Below, piece by piece: positions 44,534 to 53,057 of a DNA stretch of 64,000 bases (positions are counted from its first letter, which is position 1; each line of letters opens with the position of its first letter). The notes beneath the pieces are model-generated. The model saw only the letters and a list, made by a program, of their open reading frames with translations. It did no database searches and was not told where the DNA came from. Position numbers and translations under genes: made by a program. Source of the DNA: MWEI01 sp964600235 (lineage in GTDB: Bacteria > Desulfobacterota > Desulfomonilia > UBA1062); NCBI GenBank assembly GCA_964600235.1, contig CAZRIV010000008.1:1-64000 (forward strand). The letters are read 5' to 3'.

Positions 44534-45928
44534 CTACTGTTTCACATGGCGGGCAGCACGGCCGTCTTTTCCTTCCGTATGGATCCCGTGCTTCTTGATC
44601 TTCCTGAACAGGGTGCTCTTGTGGATGCCGAGCTCACGCGCCGCTGCAAGGCGGTTGTTCGCGTTGCGCTCCAGGGCCTTCCGGATGGCCTGCGCCTCCA
44701 GCATGTCTCCTGCCGATTTCATGCCCGGATGAGCCCTGCCCTCGGAGTAGCGCACGGTCAGCTCCTCGGGAAGATGTGAAATACCGATAGTGCCTTTTTC
44801 GCAAAGGATGAATGCCCGCTCGACAACGTTCTCCAGCTCCCTTATGTTGCCCGGCCAGTCGTGGGCCATGAGCAGCGACAGGGCCTCCGTGGTGATGCCC
44901 TGGACGGATTTCTTCTGCAGCGCGTTGAAGTGGGCGATGAACTGCTCGGAGAGCAGCGGTATGTCTTCCTTGCGCCTGCGCAGCGGCGGCAGCTCCAGGC
45001 GGACCACATTCACCCGGTAGTAGAGGTCTTCACGGAAGAGGCCGAGCTTCACCTGGCGGGCCAGGTCCTTGTTGGTGGCCACGATGACCCGGGCATCGGC
45101 GGTCTCGGAAAAAGTGGCGCCCAGGGGCTCGTACTTCCTGTCCTGGAGGACCCGCAGCAGCCTCACCTGCAGGGCCGGGCTCACCTCGCCGATCTCGTCG
45201 AGAAACAGAGTCCCGCCCCTGGCCAGGGCGAACCGGCCCGGTTTGTCCTTTGCGGCGCCTGTGAAGGCCCCTGCCTTGTAGCCGAAGAGTTCGGACTCCA
45301 GAAGCGTGTCGGGCAGCGCCCCGCAGTTGACCGCGATGAAGGGCCCTTCACGCCTGGGGCTCAGGGCATGGATGGTCCTGGCCACCACCTCCTTGCCCGT
45401 GCCGGTCTCGCCGAGGATGAGCACGGTGCTGGGGCTTGCCGCCACGGCCGGGATGACCTCGAACACCTTCTGCATGATGGGGCTGCGGCTCGCAAGCTCG
45501 CCCACGTGGGAGCGTCCGGCCAGCTCCTGGCGGAGTTCCTCGAGCTCGGACAGGTCGCGGAAGGTCTCCGCGCCTCCGATGATGCGGCCTTGAGCGTCCT
45601 TCAGCATGGCCGTGGAGACGCTGATGGGGATGCGCTGCCCCCTGGCATCGATGATGTAGCAAGACTTCCCGATCACCTGCTTTCCGTTCTTCAGGGTGCG
45701 CTTCAGGGCGCAGTCGACCTCGCACATGCTGGAGCGGAAGACCTCCGAGCAGAGCCTCCCGATGGCTTCATCCCTCGGTATGCCCGTGATCTCTTCGGCC
45801 GCGCGGTTGAAGGAGGTGACGACCCAGTCCCTGTCCACCGTGAACACCCCGTCGGAGATGCTCTCCAGGATTTCACCGGTGAGCGTGGATAGCTGCGGTG
45901 TGCGTTTCCTTACGGCCTTGTCACCCAT
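44534..45928 (-). CDS. Sigma-54-dependent transcriptional activator (PAS, AAA+, Fis HTH)
   Basis: The 464-residue protein has a PAS domain (about 15-125, with Cys residues SSMCEVDCALKRT) and an AAA+ domain (about 145-380: Walker A GETGTGKE, sigma-54 contact loop GAFTGA, Walker B GGTLFLDEIGE). A Fis-type HTH is at the C-terminus (NRLAAARELGIHKSTLFRKI). It lies directly upstream of the NifX/MinD cluster, whose promoter is -24/-12. This matches the regulator of the orp operons in Desulfovibrio. The paired PAS Cys suggest redox or metal sensing, which is inference. Confidence 0.94.
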   Translation of the reverse strand: MGDKAVRKRTPQLSTLTGEILESISDGVFTVDRDWVVTSFNRAAEEITGIPRDEAIGRLCSEVFRSSMCEVDCALKRTLKNGKQVIGKSCYIIDARGQRIPISVSTAMLKDAQGRIIGGAETFRDLSELEELRQELAGRSHVGELASRSPIMQKVFEVIPAVAASPSTVLILGETGTGKEVVARTIHALSPRREGPFIAVNCGALPDTLLESELFGYKAGAFTGAAKDKPGRFALARGGTLFLDEIGEVSPALQVRLLRVLQDRKYEPLGATFSETADARVIVATNKDLARQVKLGLFREDLYYRVNVVRLELPPLRRRKEDIPLLSEQFIAHFNALQKKSVQGITTEALSLLMAHDWPGNIRELENVVERAFILCEKGTIGISHLPEELTVRYSEGRAHPGMKSAGDMLEAQAIRKALERNANNRLAAARELGIHKSTLFRKIKKHGIHTEGKDGRAARHVKQ

Positions 45929-46140
45929 CGTAATTGTCCTGTCCGGCCCGGTCGTACCAGACCATGAGGGTTATCCTTATACCATATCGCCGAGGACTTC
46001 AAAGGGCAAGAGGCCTTCTTGAAATGCATGATACTGCTGAGCAGCGCTTTCCATATGGAGATCTTTCCCATGCCGGTGGCCGTTTTTTATGGTATTATCA
46101 GCCATTCATTGAAAAGTGACCGGCTTCAAGGGGAGGCCCC

Positions 46141-47160
46141 ATGCCTGAACTGAAGTTTGAACCGGAGCTCTGCGCAACGTGCACCACCATCGACTGTGTC
46201 ATGAAGTGCCAGTACATGGACCTGGACCTTGCCAGGGCAAGGGATGAACATGACCGGCTCGTGCGCAAAGAGCGTTCATCGATCCTCACCGACTGTGTCA
46301 CCTGTTATGCCTGCGAGGAATACTGCCCTTGCGGCAACCACCCCTTCTACCTCATCGTGGAGAGGCAGGAACAGCTGGACATCCATCCCGTCCCTGTGCC
46401 CATCGAGAAATCCCAGGTGGTCATGATGGCCCCCAGGGGCAGGATCGTCCCCGAAGAGGTGCATGCCCCGGTGATCGACATGTGCTTTTTCGACATCATG
46501 AAGGCAGGCATCAGGGGAAGGCTCTTCGAAGGCGCCACCACCATAGGGGGAAGCGATGTCTTCTGCAACCTCATGTTCCTCCACTTCGCCCGCAACTCCA
46601 CCATCAAGGAGCGGCTCCCGCTGATCATGGAGAACATCATGCGTTTCCACCTGGAGCCCTCGGGCGTCTCCGAGCTCATCTGCTTCCACGACGAGTGCTA
46701 CGGCACCTACACCTCCTGGGCGAAGGCCTTCGGTCTCGAGGTGCCCTTCAAACCGGTCCACTTCTTCGACTACCTCTACCACCGTCTCGTCGAGATGAAG
46801 TCCGAGATAAAACCGCTGAACGTGAAGGTGGCCTACCAGCGCCCGTGCTCCAACCGGCTCTGCCCCGAGACCGACCACTACGTGGACGACATCTTCGGCC
46901 TTATCAGTGCCGACAGACCGAAGAGGACCTACGAGTACGGCAATGCCCTGTGCTGCGGGGGCGTGCCCGAGGCCGCCCAGCGCTTCGACCTGGTGGACGA
47001 TATCAGGGGCAGGAACGTGGAGGACATGAGGGCCGCAGGCGTCCAGTACTGCGTGTTCAACTGCCCGTTCTGCTTCTGGACCCTGGCAGAGCCCGTGGCC
47101 AAGGCGGGTATTTTCCCCATCATGATGTCGGACCTGTGTCTCATGGCGCTTGGGGAGTGA
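46141..47160 (+). CDS. CCG-domain Fe-S oxidoreductase subunit
   Basis: The 339-residue protein has an N-terminal Cys-rich part (CATCTTIDCVMKCQYM and CVTCYACEEYCPCG, likely [4Fe-4S] sites) and a C-terminal part. The latter has CCG motifs (ALCCGGVPEAAQ, FNCPFCFWTL) of the HdrD/GlpC/LutA type. It is the first gene of three with a GlcD-like flavoprotein and a second CCG protein. AAGGGGAGG precedes the ATG. It probably passes electrons from the dehydrogenase to a carrier. Confidence 0.85.
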   Translation: MPELKFEPELCATCTTIDCVMKCQYMDLDLARARDEHDRLVRKERSSILTDCVTCYACEEYCPCGNHPFYLIVERQEQLDIHPVPVPIEKSQVVMMAPRGRIVPEEVHAPVIDMCFFDIMKAGIRGRLFEGATTIGGSDVFCNLMFLHFARNSTIKERLPLIMENIMRFHLEPSGVSELICFHDECYGTYTSWAKAFGLEVPFKPVHFFDYLYHRLVEMKSEIKPLNVKVAYQRPCSNRLCPETDHYVDDIFGLISADRPKRTYEYGNALCCGGVPEAAQRFDLVDDIRGRNVEDMRAAGVQYCVFNCPFCFWTLAEPVAKAGIFPIMMSDLCLMALGE

Positions 47161-47169
47161 GGAGAGATC

Positions 47170-48558
47170 ATGGAACGTTCGGCGATAATCAAACGGCTGA
47201 AGGCCATCGTGGGCGATGCCTGTGTCTCGGATGCCCCCGAGGAACTCTTCATCTACTCGCGGGACCAGGGGGTCCAGGAACCTCACCTGCCCGACTGGGT
47301 AGTCATGCCGGCGAGCACCGGCGAGGTGGTCTCCATCCTGAAACTCGCCTCCCGGGAGAAGATCCCGGTGGTGCCCATGGGCGGAGGGCTCGTGCTCTCG
47401 GGTCTGTCCGTGCCGCTGCAAGGAGGCATCGTGCTGGACATGAAGCGCATGAACCGCATCCTTGAGGTAAATGAGCACAGCCACTACGCGGTGGTGGAGG
47501 CAGGGACCTCCCAAGGTATGCTCGATGCCTATCTCAGGAAGCATCACCCCGGCCTCAAGCACTCGCTGCCCGACGCGCCTCCTGGGGCCACCGTTGCGGG
47601 AAACATCGCCATCCACGGCTCCGGACACCTCTCCCAGAGCGAGGGCGGGTTCCACTCCGAGATGGTCACCGGGCTCGAGGTGGTGCTCGCGAGCGGCGAG
47701 GCCGTGAAGATCGGCTCGTGCTCCACCGTGCCTGCCTGGTTCTCCCGGGCACCCCTGCCCGACCTGGCGGGCCTGTTCCTCGGCTGGAACGGCACCACCG
47801 GTGTCATTACCAAGGTGGGCATCAAGCTTTTCCCCCGTCCGAAGCACCATGATGTCCTGGTCTACATGACCGAGGACATCGACCTGGCCCCGTTGGTGCT
47901 TTCCCGGGTGATCGGCACCTCCATGGCCGAGGACATCAACTACGCCCTGGCGCCCAAGCCGGACTACCTGAACGGTTTCCAGATGACCGTGATCAACTTC
48001 ACGGCCGCCTCCGAGGACGAGCTCACCTTCAAACGCAAGAAGCTCCGCTCGGTGATGAAGGACCTCTACGACACGAAGAGGTCCGGGTTCATGCCCATAC
48101 CCCCGAACATGAAGGCGGGCTTCCTCGAGGCGCCCCAGAAGGCCCTGAGCAAGTTTGCCGACGTGCGCAAGGGCGGCGGGTTCGAGTATGTGGGCGCCAT
48201 CATGCCCATCGAGAAGATCCCGGATGCCTGCAGGGCGGGCATGGCCATCACGGCGCGGCACAACATCACCTACTCATTGGGTTCCCGCATCATCGGGCGC
48301 GGGCACGCGGCCATGTTCTTCTTCGCCTACCCCTTCAACCGGGTGGACAAAGATGAGGTGGAGCGGGTGAAACAGGCCCTGGATGACACCAACGAGACGG
48401 CCCTGGCGCTGGGCGGCATCCCCTGGAAAACCGAGGTGCAGGGCCAGCAGCTCATCCTCAAACAGATGGACCCAGCCACACGTGCCCTCATCAAGCGGAT
48501 CAAGGGGGTCCTCGATCCGGACGGGATCATGAATCCCGGCAACTGGGAGGTGGCCTAG
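47170..48558 (+). CDS. FAD-linked 2-hydroxyacid dehydrogenase (GlcD-like)
   Basis: The 462-residue protein has a PCMH-type FAD domain (about 35-215: PASTGEVVSILKLASREKIPVVPMGGG-like positions 41-68; GATVAGNIAIHGSGHLS) and a C-terminal FAD-oxidase domain ending GVLDPDGIMNPG. It belongs to the glycolate/D-lactate dehydrogenase group. It lies between two CCG Fe-S genes, so the three products likely form one membrane-peripheral complex. GAGGAGAG precedes the ATG. The acid oxidised is not identified. Confidence 0.92.
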   Translation: MERSAIIKRLKAIVGDACVSDAPEELFIYSRDQGVQEPHLPDWVVMPASTGEVVSILKLASREKIPVVPMGGGLVLSGLSVPLQGGIVLDMKRMNRILEVNEHSHYAVVEAGTSQGMLDAYLRKHHPGLKHSLPDAPPGATVAGNIAIHGSGHLSQSEGGFHSEMVTGLEVVLASGEAVKIGSCSTVPAWFSRAPLPDLAGLFLGWNGTTGVITKVGIKLFPRPKHHDVLVYMTEDIDLAPLVLSRVIGTSMAEDINYALAPKPDYLNGFQMTVINFTAASEDELTFKRKKLRSVMKDLYDTKRSGFMPIPPNMKAGFLEAPQKALSKFADVRKGGGFEYVGAIMPIEKIPDACRAGMAITARHNITYSLGSRIIGRGHAAMFFFAYPFNRVDKDEVERVKQALDDTNETALALGGIPWKTEVQGQQLILKQMDPATRALIKRIKGVLDPDGIMNPGNWEVA

Positions 48559-49719
48559 ATGGACAGTGCATACCGCGACATCCTTCACAGGTGCTTCCGC
48601 TGCGGCTGGTGCAAGTTCCCGCTCAACTATACCGACTTCAACTGTCCCGCCTATCTGAAGTTCCGCTTCGAGTCGTTCTCTTCGGGCGGCAGGATGTGGC
48701 TCATCAGGGCATGGCAGGACGGAGAGATCGCCACCAGCGAACGTCTCGGGCAGATCCTCTTCTCGTGCGTCACCTGCAGGAACTGCGTGGAGGCATGCGC
48801 CATACCGGGCATAAAGGACAAGCTGGTGGACGTGTTCATCGAGGCTCGCTCGGACATGGTGGAACAGGGCAGGATACCGCCAAAGGTGAGGGACTACTTC
48901 AAGGCCATCAGCGTAAACGGCAACCCCTACAAGATGCCGGCTGGTGACAGGGGGAAATGGTCTGACGGCCTCGGACTGGACAGGTATGAAGACCAGGAAT
49001 ATCTCTTCTATGTGGGGGACGAGGGCGCCTTTGACGAGATGGGCCAGAGGATGGCCCGGTCCGTGGCCACGCTCATGAAGCGGGCCGGGTTGTCTTTCGG
49101 CGTCATCTTCGAAGACGAACTCACCGACGGCAACGACGTGCGCGCCCTGGGTGAGAAGGGCCTGGCCGCATACCTGGCCCAGCAGAATATCGCGCTCATG
49201 ATCGCTCGCGGGGTGAAAAAGGTCATCACGCTGTCCCCGCATGCGTTCAATGCCATGAAGAACGAATACCCCGCCCACGGCTCGACCATACACGTGGAGC
49301 ACTACACCCAGACGTTGCGGCCCCTTATGGGGAGCCTCGGCGCCGGGGCGTCCACCGGCAGGGTGGTGACCTACCACGACCCCTGCTACCTGGGTAGGTG
49401 GAACAACGAGTACCTCGCCCCACGCCAGATCCTGAAATCCGTCAAGGGGCTCAAGCTCGTGGAAATGGACAGGGCAATGAAAAACGCCCTGTGCTGCGGG
49501 GGCGGAGGGGGCAACTTCTTCACGGACATGCTCGGCACAGGGCCTGACCTGGCGGCTCGGGCACGGGTGAAAGAGGCGCTCGCAACGGGTGCGGACACCA
49601 TCGCCGTGGCCTGCCCACAATGCCTGAGGATGCTCGGAGATGCCGTGAAGGACGAAGGCGTCGAAGACATGATCCAGGTGAGGGAGATCTCCGAAATCGT
49701 GAACGAAGCCGCGCCCTGA
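48559..49719 (+). CDS. CCG-domain Fe-S protein (GlcF/HdrD-like)
   Basis: The 386-residue protein has N-terminal ferredoxin-like Cys motifs (CFRCGWCKFPLN, CVTCRNCVEAC) and C-terminal CCG motifs (DPCYLGRW, LCCGGGGG, ACPQCLRML). It starts immediately after the stop of the dehydrogenase gene. A weak terminator follows at 49721. Electron transfer from the flavoprotein is the likely job. Confidence 0.9.
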   Translation: MDSAYRDILHRCFRCGWCKFPLNYTDFNCPAYLKFRFESFSSGGRMWLIRAWQDGEIATSERLGQILFSCVTCRNCVEACAIPGIKDKLVDVFIEARSDMVEQGRIPPKVRDYFKAISVNGNPYKMPAGDRGKWSDGLGLDRYEDQEYLFYVGDEGAFDEMGQRMARSVATLMKRAGLSFGVIFEDELTDGNDVRALGEKGLAAYLAQQNIALMIARGVKKVITLSPHAFNAMKNEYPAHGSTIHVEHYTQTLRPLMGSLGAGASTGRVVTYHDPCYLGRWNNEYLAPRQILKSVKGLKLVEMDRAMKNALCCGGGGGNFFTDMLGTGPDLAARARVKEALATGADTIAVACPQCLRMLGDAVKDEGVEDMIQVREISEIVNEAAP

Positions 49720-49720
49720 A

Positions 49721-49738
49721 AATGCTGCACACAGCATT
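49721..49738 (+). terminator. Weak terminator-like hairpin after the dehydrogenase operon
   Basis: AATGCTG (49721-49727) pairs with CAGCATT (49732-49738) around CACA, followed by GTGATTTCTT. The T-tract is imperfect. Confidence 0.5.
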
Positions 49739-49841
49739 GTGATTTCTTAAGAAGAAGCCATTTTCTGGCCATGCTCAAAAATATCGGGATTGCTAATGAG
49801 AAGCTTTCCGGTTATGGAGAGATAAAATTTTGGAGAATCCT

Positions 49842-50207
49842 ATGAAGATTGCACTGCCTTCGAACGGAACCATGGTTGATGGTCATTTCGGCCACTGTGA
49901 ATATTTTACGGTTATAACGGTAGACGATAAGAGGAAGATCGTGAACCAGGAACTGGTGCAGCCTCCTGCCGGTTGCGGATGCAAGTCCAACATAGTGGGC
50001 ACGCTGGCGGACATGGGGGTAAAGGTGATGCTCGCCGGGAACATGGGCGCCGGGGCAGTCAATGTCCTGAACTCTCACGGGATCGAGGTTGTACGCGGGT
50101 GCAGCGGCAACGTGCGGAAAGTGGTTGAGGACTGGCTCAGTGGCACCTTGAATGACTCGGGAACGACATGCGCCTCCCACGACGGATGCGGCGATCATAG
50201 CCATTAA
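49842..50207 (+). CDS. NifX-like cofactor-binding protein with C-terminal Cys/His tail
   Basis: This 121-residue protein has NifX motifs KIALPSNGTMVDGHFGHCEYFTV and MLAGNMGAGAVNVLNSHGIEV. It has a GCGCKSN Cys-rich insertion and a tail with Cys and five His (CASHDGCGDHSH), a plausible metal site. The ATG at 49842 follows TGGAGA. It stands apart from the main cluster but close to the redox genes. Fourth NifX-like protein of the window. Confidence 0.88.
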   Translation: MKIALPSNGTMVDGHFGHCEYFTVITVDDKRKIVNQELVQPPAGCGCKSNIVGTLADMGVKVMLAGNMGAGAVNVLNSHGIEVVRGCSGNVRKVVEDWLSGTLNDSGTTCASHDGCGDHSH

Positions 50208-50348
50208 ATCATCGCGTGGTTCAATGCGCGGCAAAGGGACATCCTTACTGTTATCAGCTTTTCAGCAGGTGTGAACCCTTTTTTCGGTCCGGGCATCATT
50301 GATCAGCACTATAAACATGCCCCTACCCCTTTTCTTCGTGCCCAGAGC

Positions 50349-51122
50349 CTATTCCCGGTCTTCCTGATCCGACTCATCAGTAGCGGCAGCGGGCTCTTCC
50401 TGAACCGTCTCGCCGGATTCTTCTTCCGCCACCCGGGCAACGGGGGCCTGCTTCGCAGATAGTTCAGCGATCCAGAGCGGATGGCGGTGCTCGGCATAGT
50501 CGCGCCGGATCTTCCCGGTGAGGATGGCCCGGATCATGGGCCGGTTGGGCCTGATAAGTATGGCCGCCATGTGGGCGAAGAAGGCCAGCACGAAGAGGAT
50601 GAAGAAGAGGTTGTGCGCCCAGGTGGCCATAAGCACCAGTGCCAGGGACATGTCCGGGGCGAAGAGGTTCTTCCAGGTCTTTATGAGCCCGCTCGCGATG
50701 AGCCCTGCGATGATGAGGGCTATCCCCACGTAGGCAAGGCGCTGTTCCGGGAGGTACTTGGCAAAGGGCGGCTCCTCGCCCTTGCCGAAGAGACTCCTGA
50801 TCACATCCCAGGACTCCCTGAGGTCTCCTTTCTTCGGCAGTATGGACCTGTGCCCCATGAACCCATGGTATATTACATGAAACAGGCTCATGCCCACAAA
50901 GACCACCGAGGCCGCATAGTGCAGGTAGAGCGAGAAGATGTAGTCGCCCGACCACCTCAGACCAGGGATCTCGGTGATGAAGTAGCGCCTGGCAATGGGG
51001 AGTTCGAAGAGTCCGGTAAGAATAAGTACGAGACCGGATATGGCGATGGCCCAGTGCTCGGCCAGAACGACGATGTCGTGGCGCTTCACCAGGTCCCGTG
51101 CATCAGAGGCTTGCCTACTCAT
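50349..51122 (-). CDS. Membrane cytochrome b subunit, FdnI-like
   Basis: The 257-residue protein has four membrane helices with His residues suited for heme b ligation (LAEHWAIAIS, LYLHYAAS, FHVIYHGFMGH, WAHNLFF). This is the pattern of formate-dehydrogenase gamma-type cytochrome b. A charged C-terminal tail is cytoplasmic. It overlaps the ferredoxin subunit by 8 nt; AAGGAG precedes the ATG. No catalytic molybdoenzyme subunit is beside it. Confidence 0.85.
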   Translation of the reverse strand: MSRQASDARDLVKRHDIVVLAEHWAIAISGLVLILTGLFELPIARRYFITEIPGLRWSGDYIFSLYLHYAASVVFVGMSLFHVIYHGFMGHRSILPKKGDLRESWDVIRSLFGKGEEPPFAKYLPEQRLAYVGIALIIAGLIASGLIKTWKNLFAPDMSLALVLMATWAHNLFFILFVLAFFAHMAAILIRPNRPMIRAILTGKIRRDYAEHRHPLWIAELSAKQAPVARVAEEESGETVQEEPAAATDESDQEDRE

Positions 51123-52101
51123 GGTCGTTCTCCTTCCTGTTCTTCAACCGCGCCACAGCAACGGCAGCCACCCCTGCGATGATCCCGACCGCCGGTGAGG
51201 CCAGCACGGCCGCTCCCATGGGGTCGGTCTTTTCCATATTCCGGACCGCCTTGCCCAGGTGGGGCCTGCCCGGCCCTTTCTCGATGGCCGCGTTCAGCTC
51301 CTCGAAGGGCACCGGCGAGACGTACAGGGTGGAGGTGCCTCCGTTCTCGTCCTTGCCGTAGATGAACCCGTTCATGGCCGCGGCCCTCTTTTCGGCCTGG
51401 GCGAAGATCTCTTCTTTCGGCCCGATGAGCATGGCCTGTCTCGGGCAGGCCGTTATGCATGCAGGGTCCTGGCCTTTGACGAGCAGGTCCTGGCAGAGAT
51501 CGCACTTGAACATGACCCCGTTGCCCGCCAGTTCGGGCAGGATTTTAAGGTAGATGCCCACGCCCGACTGCCGCTGGGGGATGGACCAGGGGCACACCTC
51601 CCGGCACTTGGCGCCGCCGAAACAGATGTCCTGGTCAATGACCACGGCCCCGGTTTCGAACTTGTGATTGGCGGAAAAGGGGCAGATCGTTGCGCAGGCC
51701 GGGTTGTCGCAGTGCATGCACCGTCTCGGGACATACACGGTCATCTTCTCGCCCCCGCGCTCCACCTCGGCCTTCTGGACAAAGAGATAGTTGTACGGGG
51801 TGAGGCGGTTTTTTATCCCCTGCTTGTCCGAAAAATCCTCGATCTTGCCCCGTGGAAAGAGCTTCGGAATAGGCCGGGCCGGCTCGGGAACCACGCCAGC
51901 ATTCTTGGCCCGGCAGGCCGCGACGCACGCCGGCGTCTCGCTCCCAGCGCATCCGTCGCACAGGCTCAGGTCAATGAGGGTGGCAAAGGCCCCGGGTTCT
52001 GCCGCCCGGGCAGATACGGGCAGGCCCACGGTACCGGCAAGGGCTGCACCGCCTGCCAGCTTCAGAAGCGATCTTCTCGTGATTCCGGTCTTTTTGGTCA
52101 T
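51115..52101 (-). CDS. Tat-exported four-cluster ferredoxin subunit, FdnH-like
   Basis: The 328-residue protein starts with a Tat signal (TRRSLLKLAGGAALAG). Four Cys motifs for [4Fe-4S] clusters follow (CDGCAGSETPACVAAC, CMHCDNPACATICPF, CFGGAKCREVC, CDLCQDLL...CITACPRQA). A C-terminal membrane helix (ASPAVGIIAGVAAVAVA) completes it. This resembles the electron-transfer subunit of periplasm-facing oxidoreductases. GGAGGAG precedes the ATG. A TTGAT-N4-ATCAA box lies 102 nt upstream. The partner oxidoreductase must be encoded elsewhere. Confidence 0.88.
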   Translation of the reverse strand: MTKKTGITRRSLLKLAGGAALAGTVGLPVSARAAEPGAFATLIDLSLCDGCAGSETPACVAACRAKNAGVVPEPARPIPKLFPRGKIEDFSDKQGIKNRLTPYNYLFVQKAEVERGGEKMTVYVPRRCMHCDNPACATICPFSANHKFETGAVVIDQDICFGGAKCREVCPWSIPQRQSGVGIYLKILPELAGNGVMFKCDLCQDLLVKGQDPACITACPRQAMLIGPKEEIFAQAEKRAAAMNGFIYGKDENGGTSTLYVSPVPFEELNAAIEKGPGRPHLGKAVRNMEKTDPMGAAVLASPAVGIIAGVAAVAVARLKNRKENDHE

Positions 52102-52202
52102 GTCTCCTCCTGGAGAAACCTTGCAAGGTCGATTATCTTTTAAATATAGTATCTATTAAACCCCTGGGGAAGGGTATTACAGGAAAGAAAACCATAAAAT
52201 CA

Positions 52203-52216
52203 TTGATCCAGATCAA
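52203..52216. promoter_or_regulatory. FNR/CRP-family binding site
   Basis: TTGATCCAGATCAA is an exact match to the FNR consensus TTGAT-N4-ATCAA, about 102-115 nt upstream of the ferredoxin/cytochrome b operon start. Confidence 0.6.
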
Positions 52217-52316
52217 CGAAGCGTTTTTTCTCAAGGGACAGGCTGTCACAGAATAGGTATCGATTCAAAGTTTCTCGCGGGAGAAGCCGATTCACTCGCC
52301 GCAGATGACACCCGGA

Positions 52317-53057
52317 TCAGGGATACTCGTCCTTGTGCCTGTGCGAATACTTCCCTCCTACGTGGACATGCGTATGCGTGTGCGGGGTTATGTCACGGAC
52401 TTCTTCGATGCGCCCGTCTGCCAGGGAGTAGAAGGTTCCGGCCATCCTCGTGAGGAAGTCCATTTCGTGGGAGGTGATGAGAAAGGTCAGATCAAGGCCG
52501 TGAAGGATCTCCATGAGCCGGGTCTTGGTTGTGTGGTCGAGGCCGGCGGTGGGCTCGTCGAGGATGAGCACCTGCGGGTCCATGGCCAACACGCTCGCCA
52601 GGGCCACCAGCTTCTTCTCACCATGCGAGAGCTTGTGGCTCACCCGGTTCTCGAAGTCGGCGATCCCGAGGGTCGCCAGGGTCCTTCGTGCGATGGAGCG
52701 GGCCTCGGCAGGAGACCTGCCGAGGTTGAGCGGCCCGAACGCCACGTCCTCCATGACCGTTGGGCAGAAGAGCTGGTCATCGGAGTTCTGGAAGAGGAAC
52801 CCGATTTTCCTTCGCACCTCGATAAAGCCTCCTTCGTCCCGCACCGTTTGTCCGAAAACGCTGATACTGCCCGAGACAGGTCTGGCGAGGCCCATGATGA
52901 GGTGGAAGAGCGTGGTCTTTCCCGAGCCGTTGGGACCGATGATGCCGATCCTCTCGCCCCTGAGCGCCACCAGGCGGGCACGGTCCAGAACCTTTGGGCC
53001 TCCCGGGTATGCGTAGGTGACGTCCGTTATCTCGATTACCCTCTCATGTATCTGCAT
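52317..53057 (-). CDS. nikO: Nickel/cobalt ECF transporter ATPase (NikO/CbiO-like)
   Basis: The 246-residue ABC ATPase has Walker A GPNGSGKTT, signature LSHGEKKLVALA, and Walker B VLILDEPTAGLD. The C-terminus is His-rich (HTHTHVHVGGKYSHRH), likely metal-binding. The ATG at 53057 lies inside the end of the permease gene. Last gene of the nikKMLQO-type operon. Confidence 0.9.
   Translation of the reverse strand: MQIHERVIEITDVTYAYPGGPKVLDRARLVALRGERIGIIGPNGSGKTTLFHLIMGLARPVSGSISVFGQTVRDEGGFIEVRRKIGFLFQNSDDQLFCPTVMEDVAFGPLNLGRSPAEARSIARRTLATLGIADFENRVSHKLSHGEKKLVALASVLAMDPQVLILDEPTAGLDHTTKTRLMEILHGLDLTFLITSHEMDFLTRMAGTFYSLADGRIEEVRDITPHTHTHVHVGGKYSHRHKDEYP

Noticed and set aside
45929..46140. 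Sigma-54 promoter for the CCG/GlcD operon
   Set aside because: TGGCCG...ATG near 46078 lacks GC at the -12 position, and no AGTCGC dyad is present.
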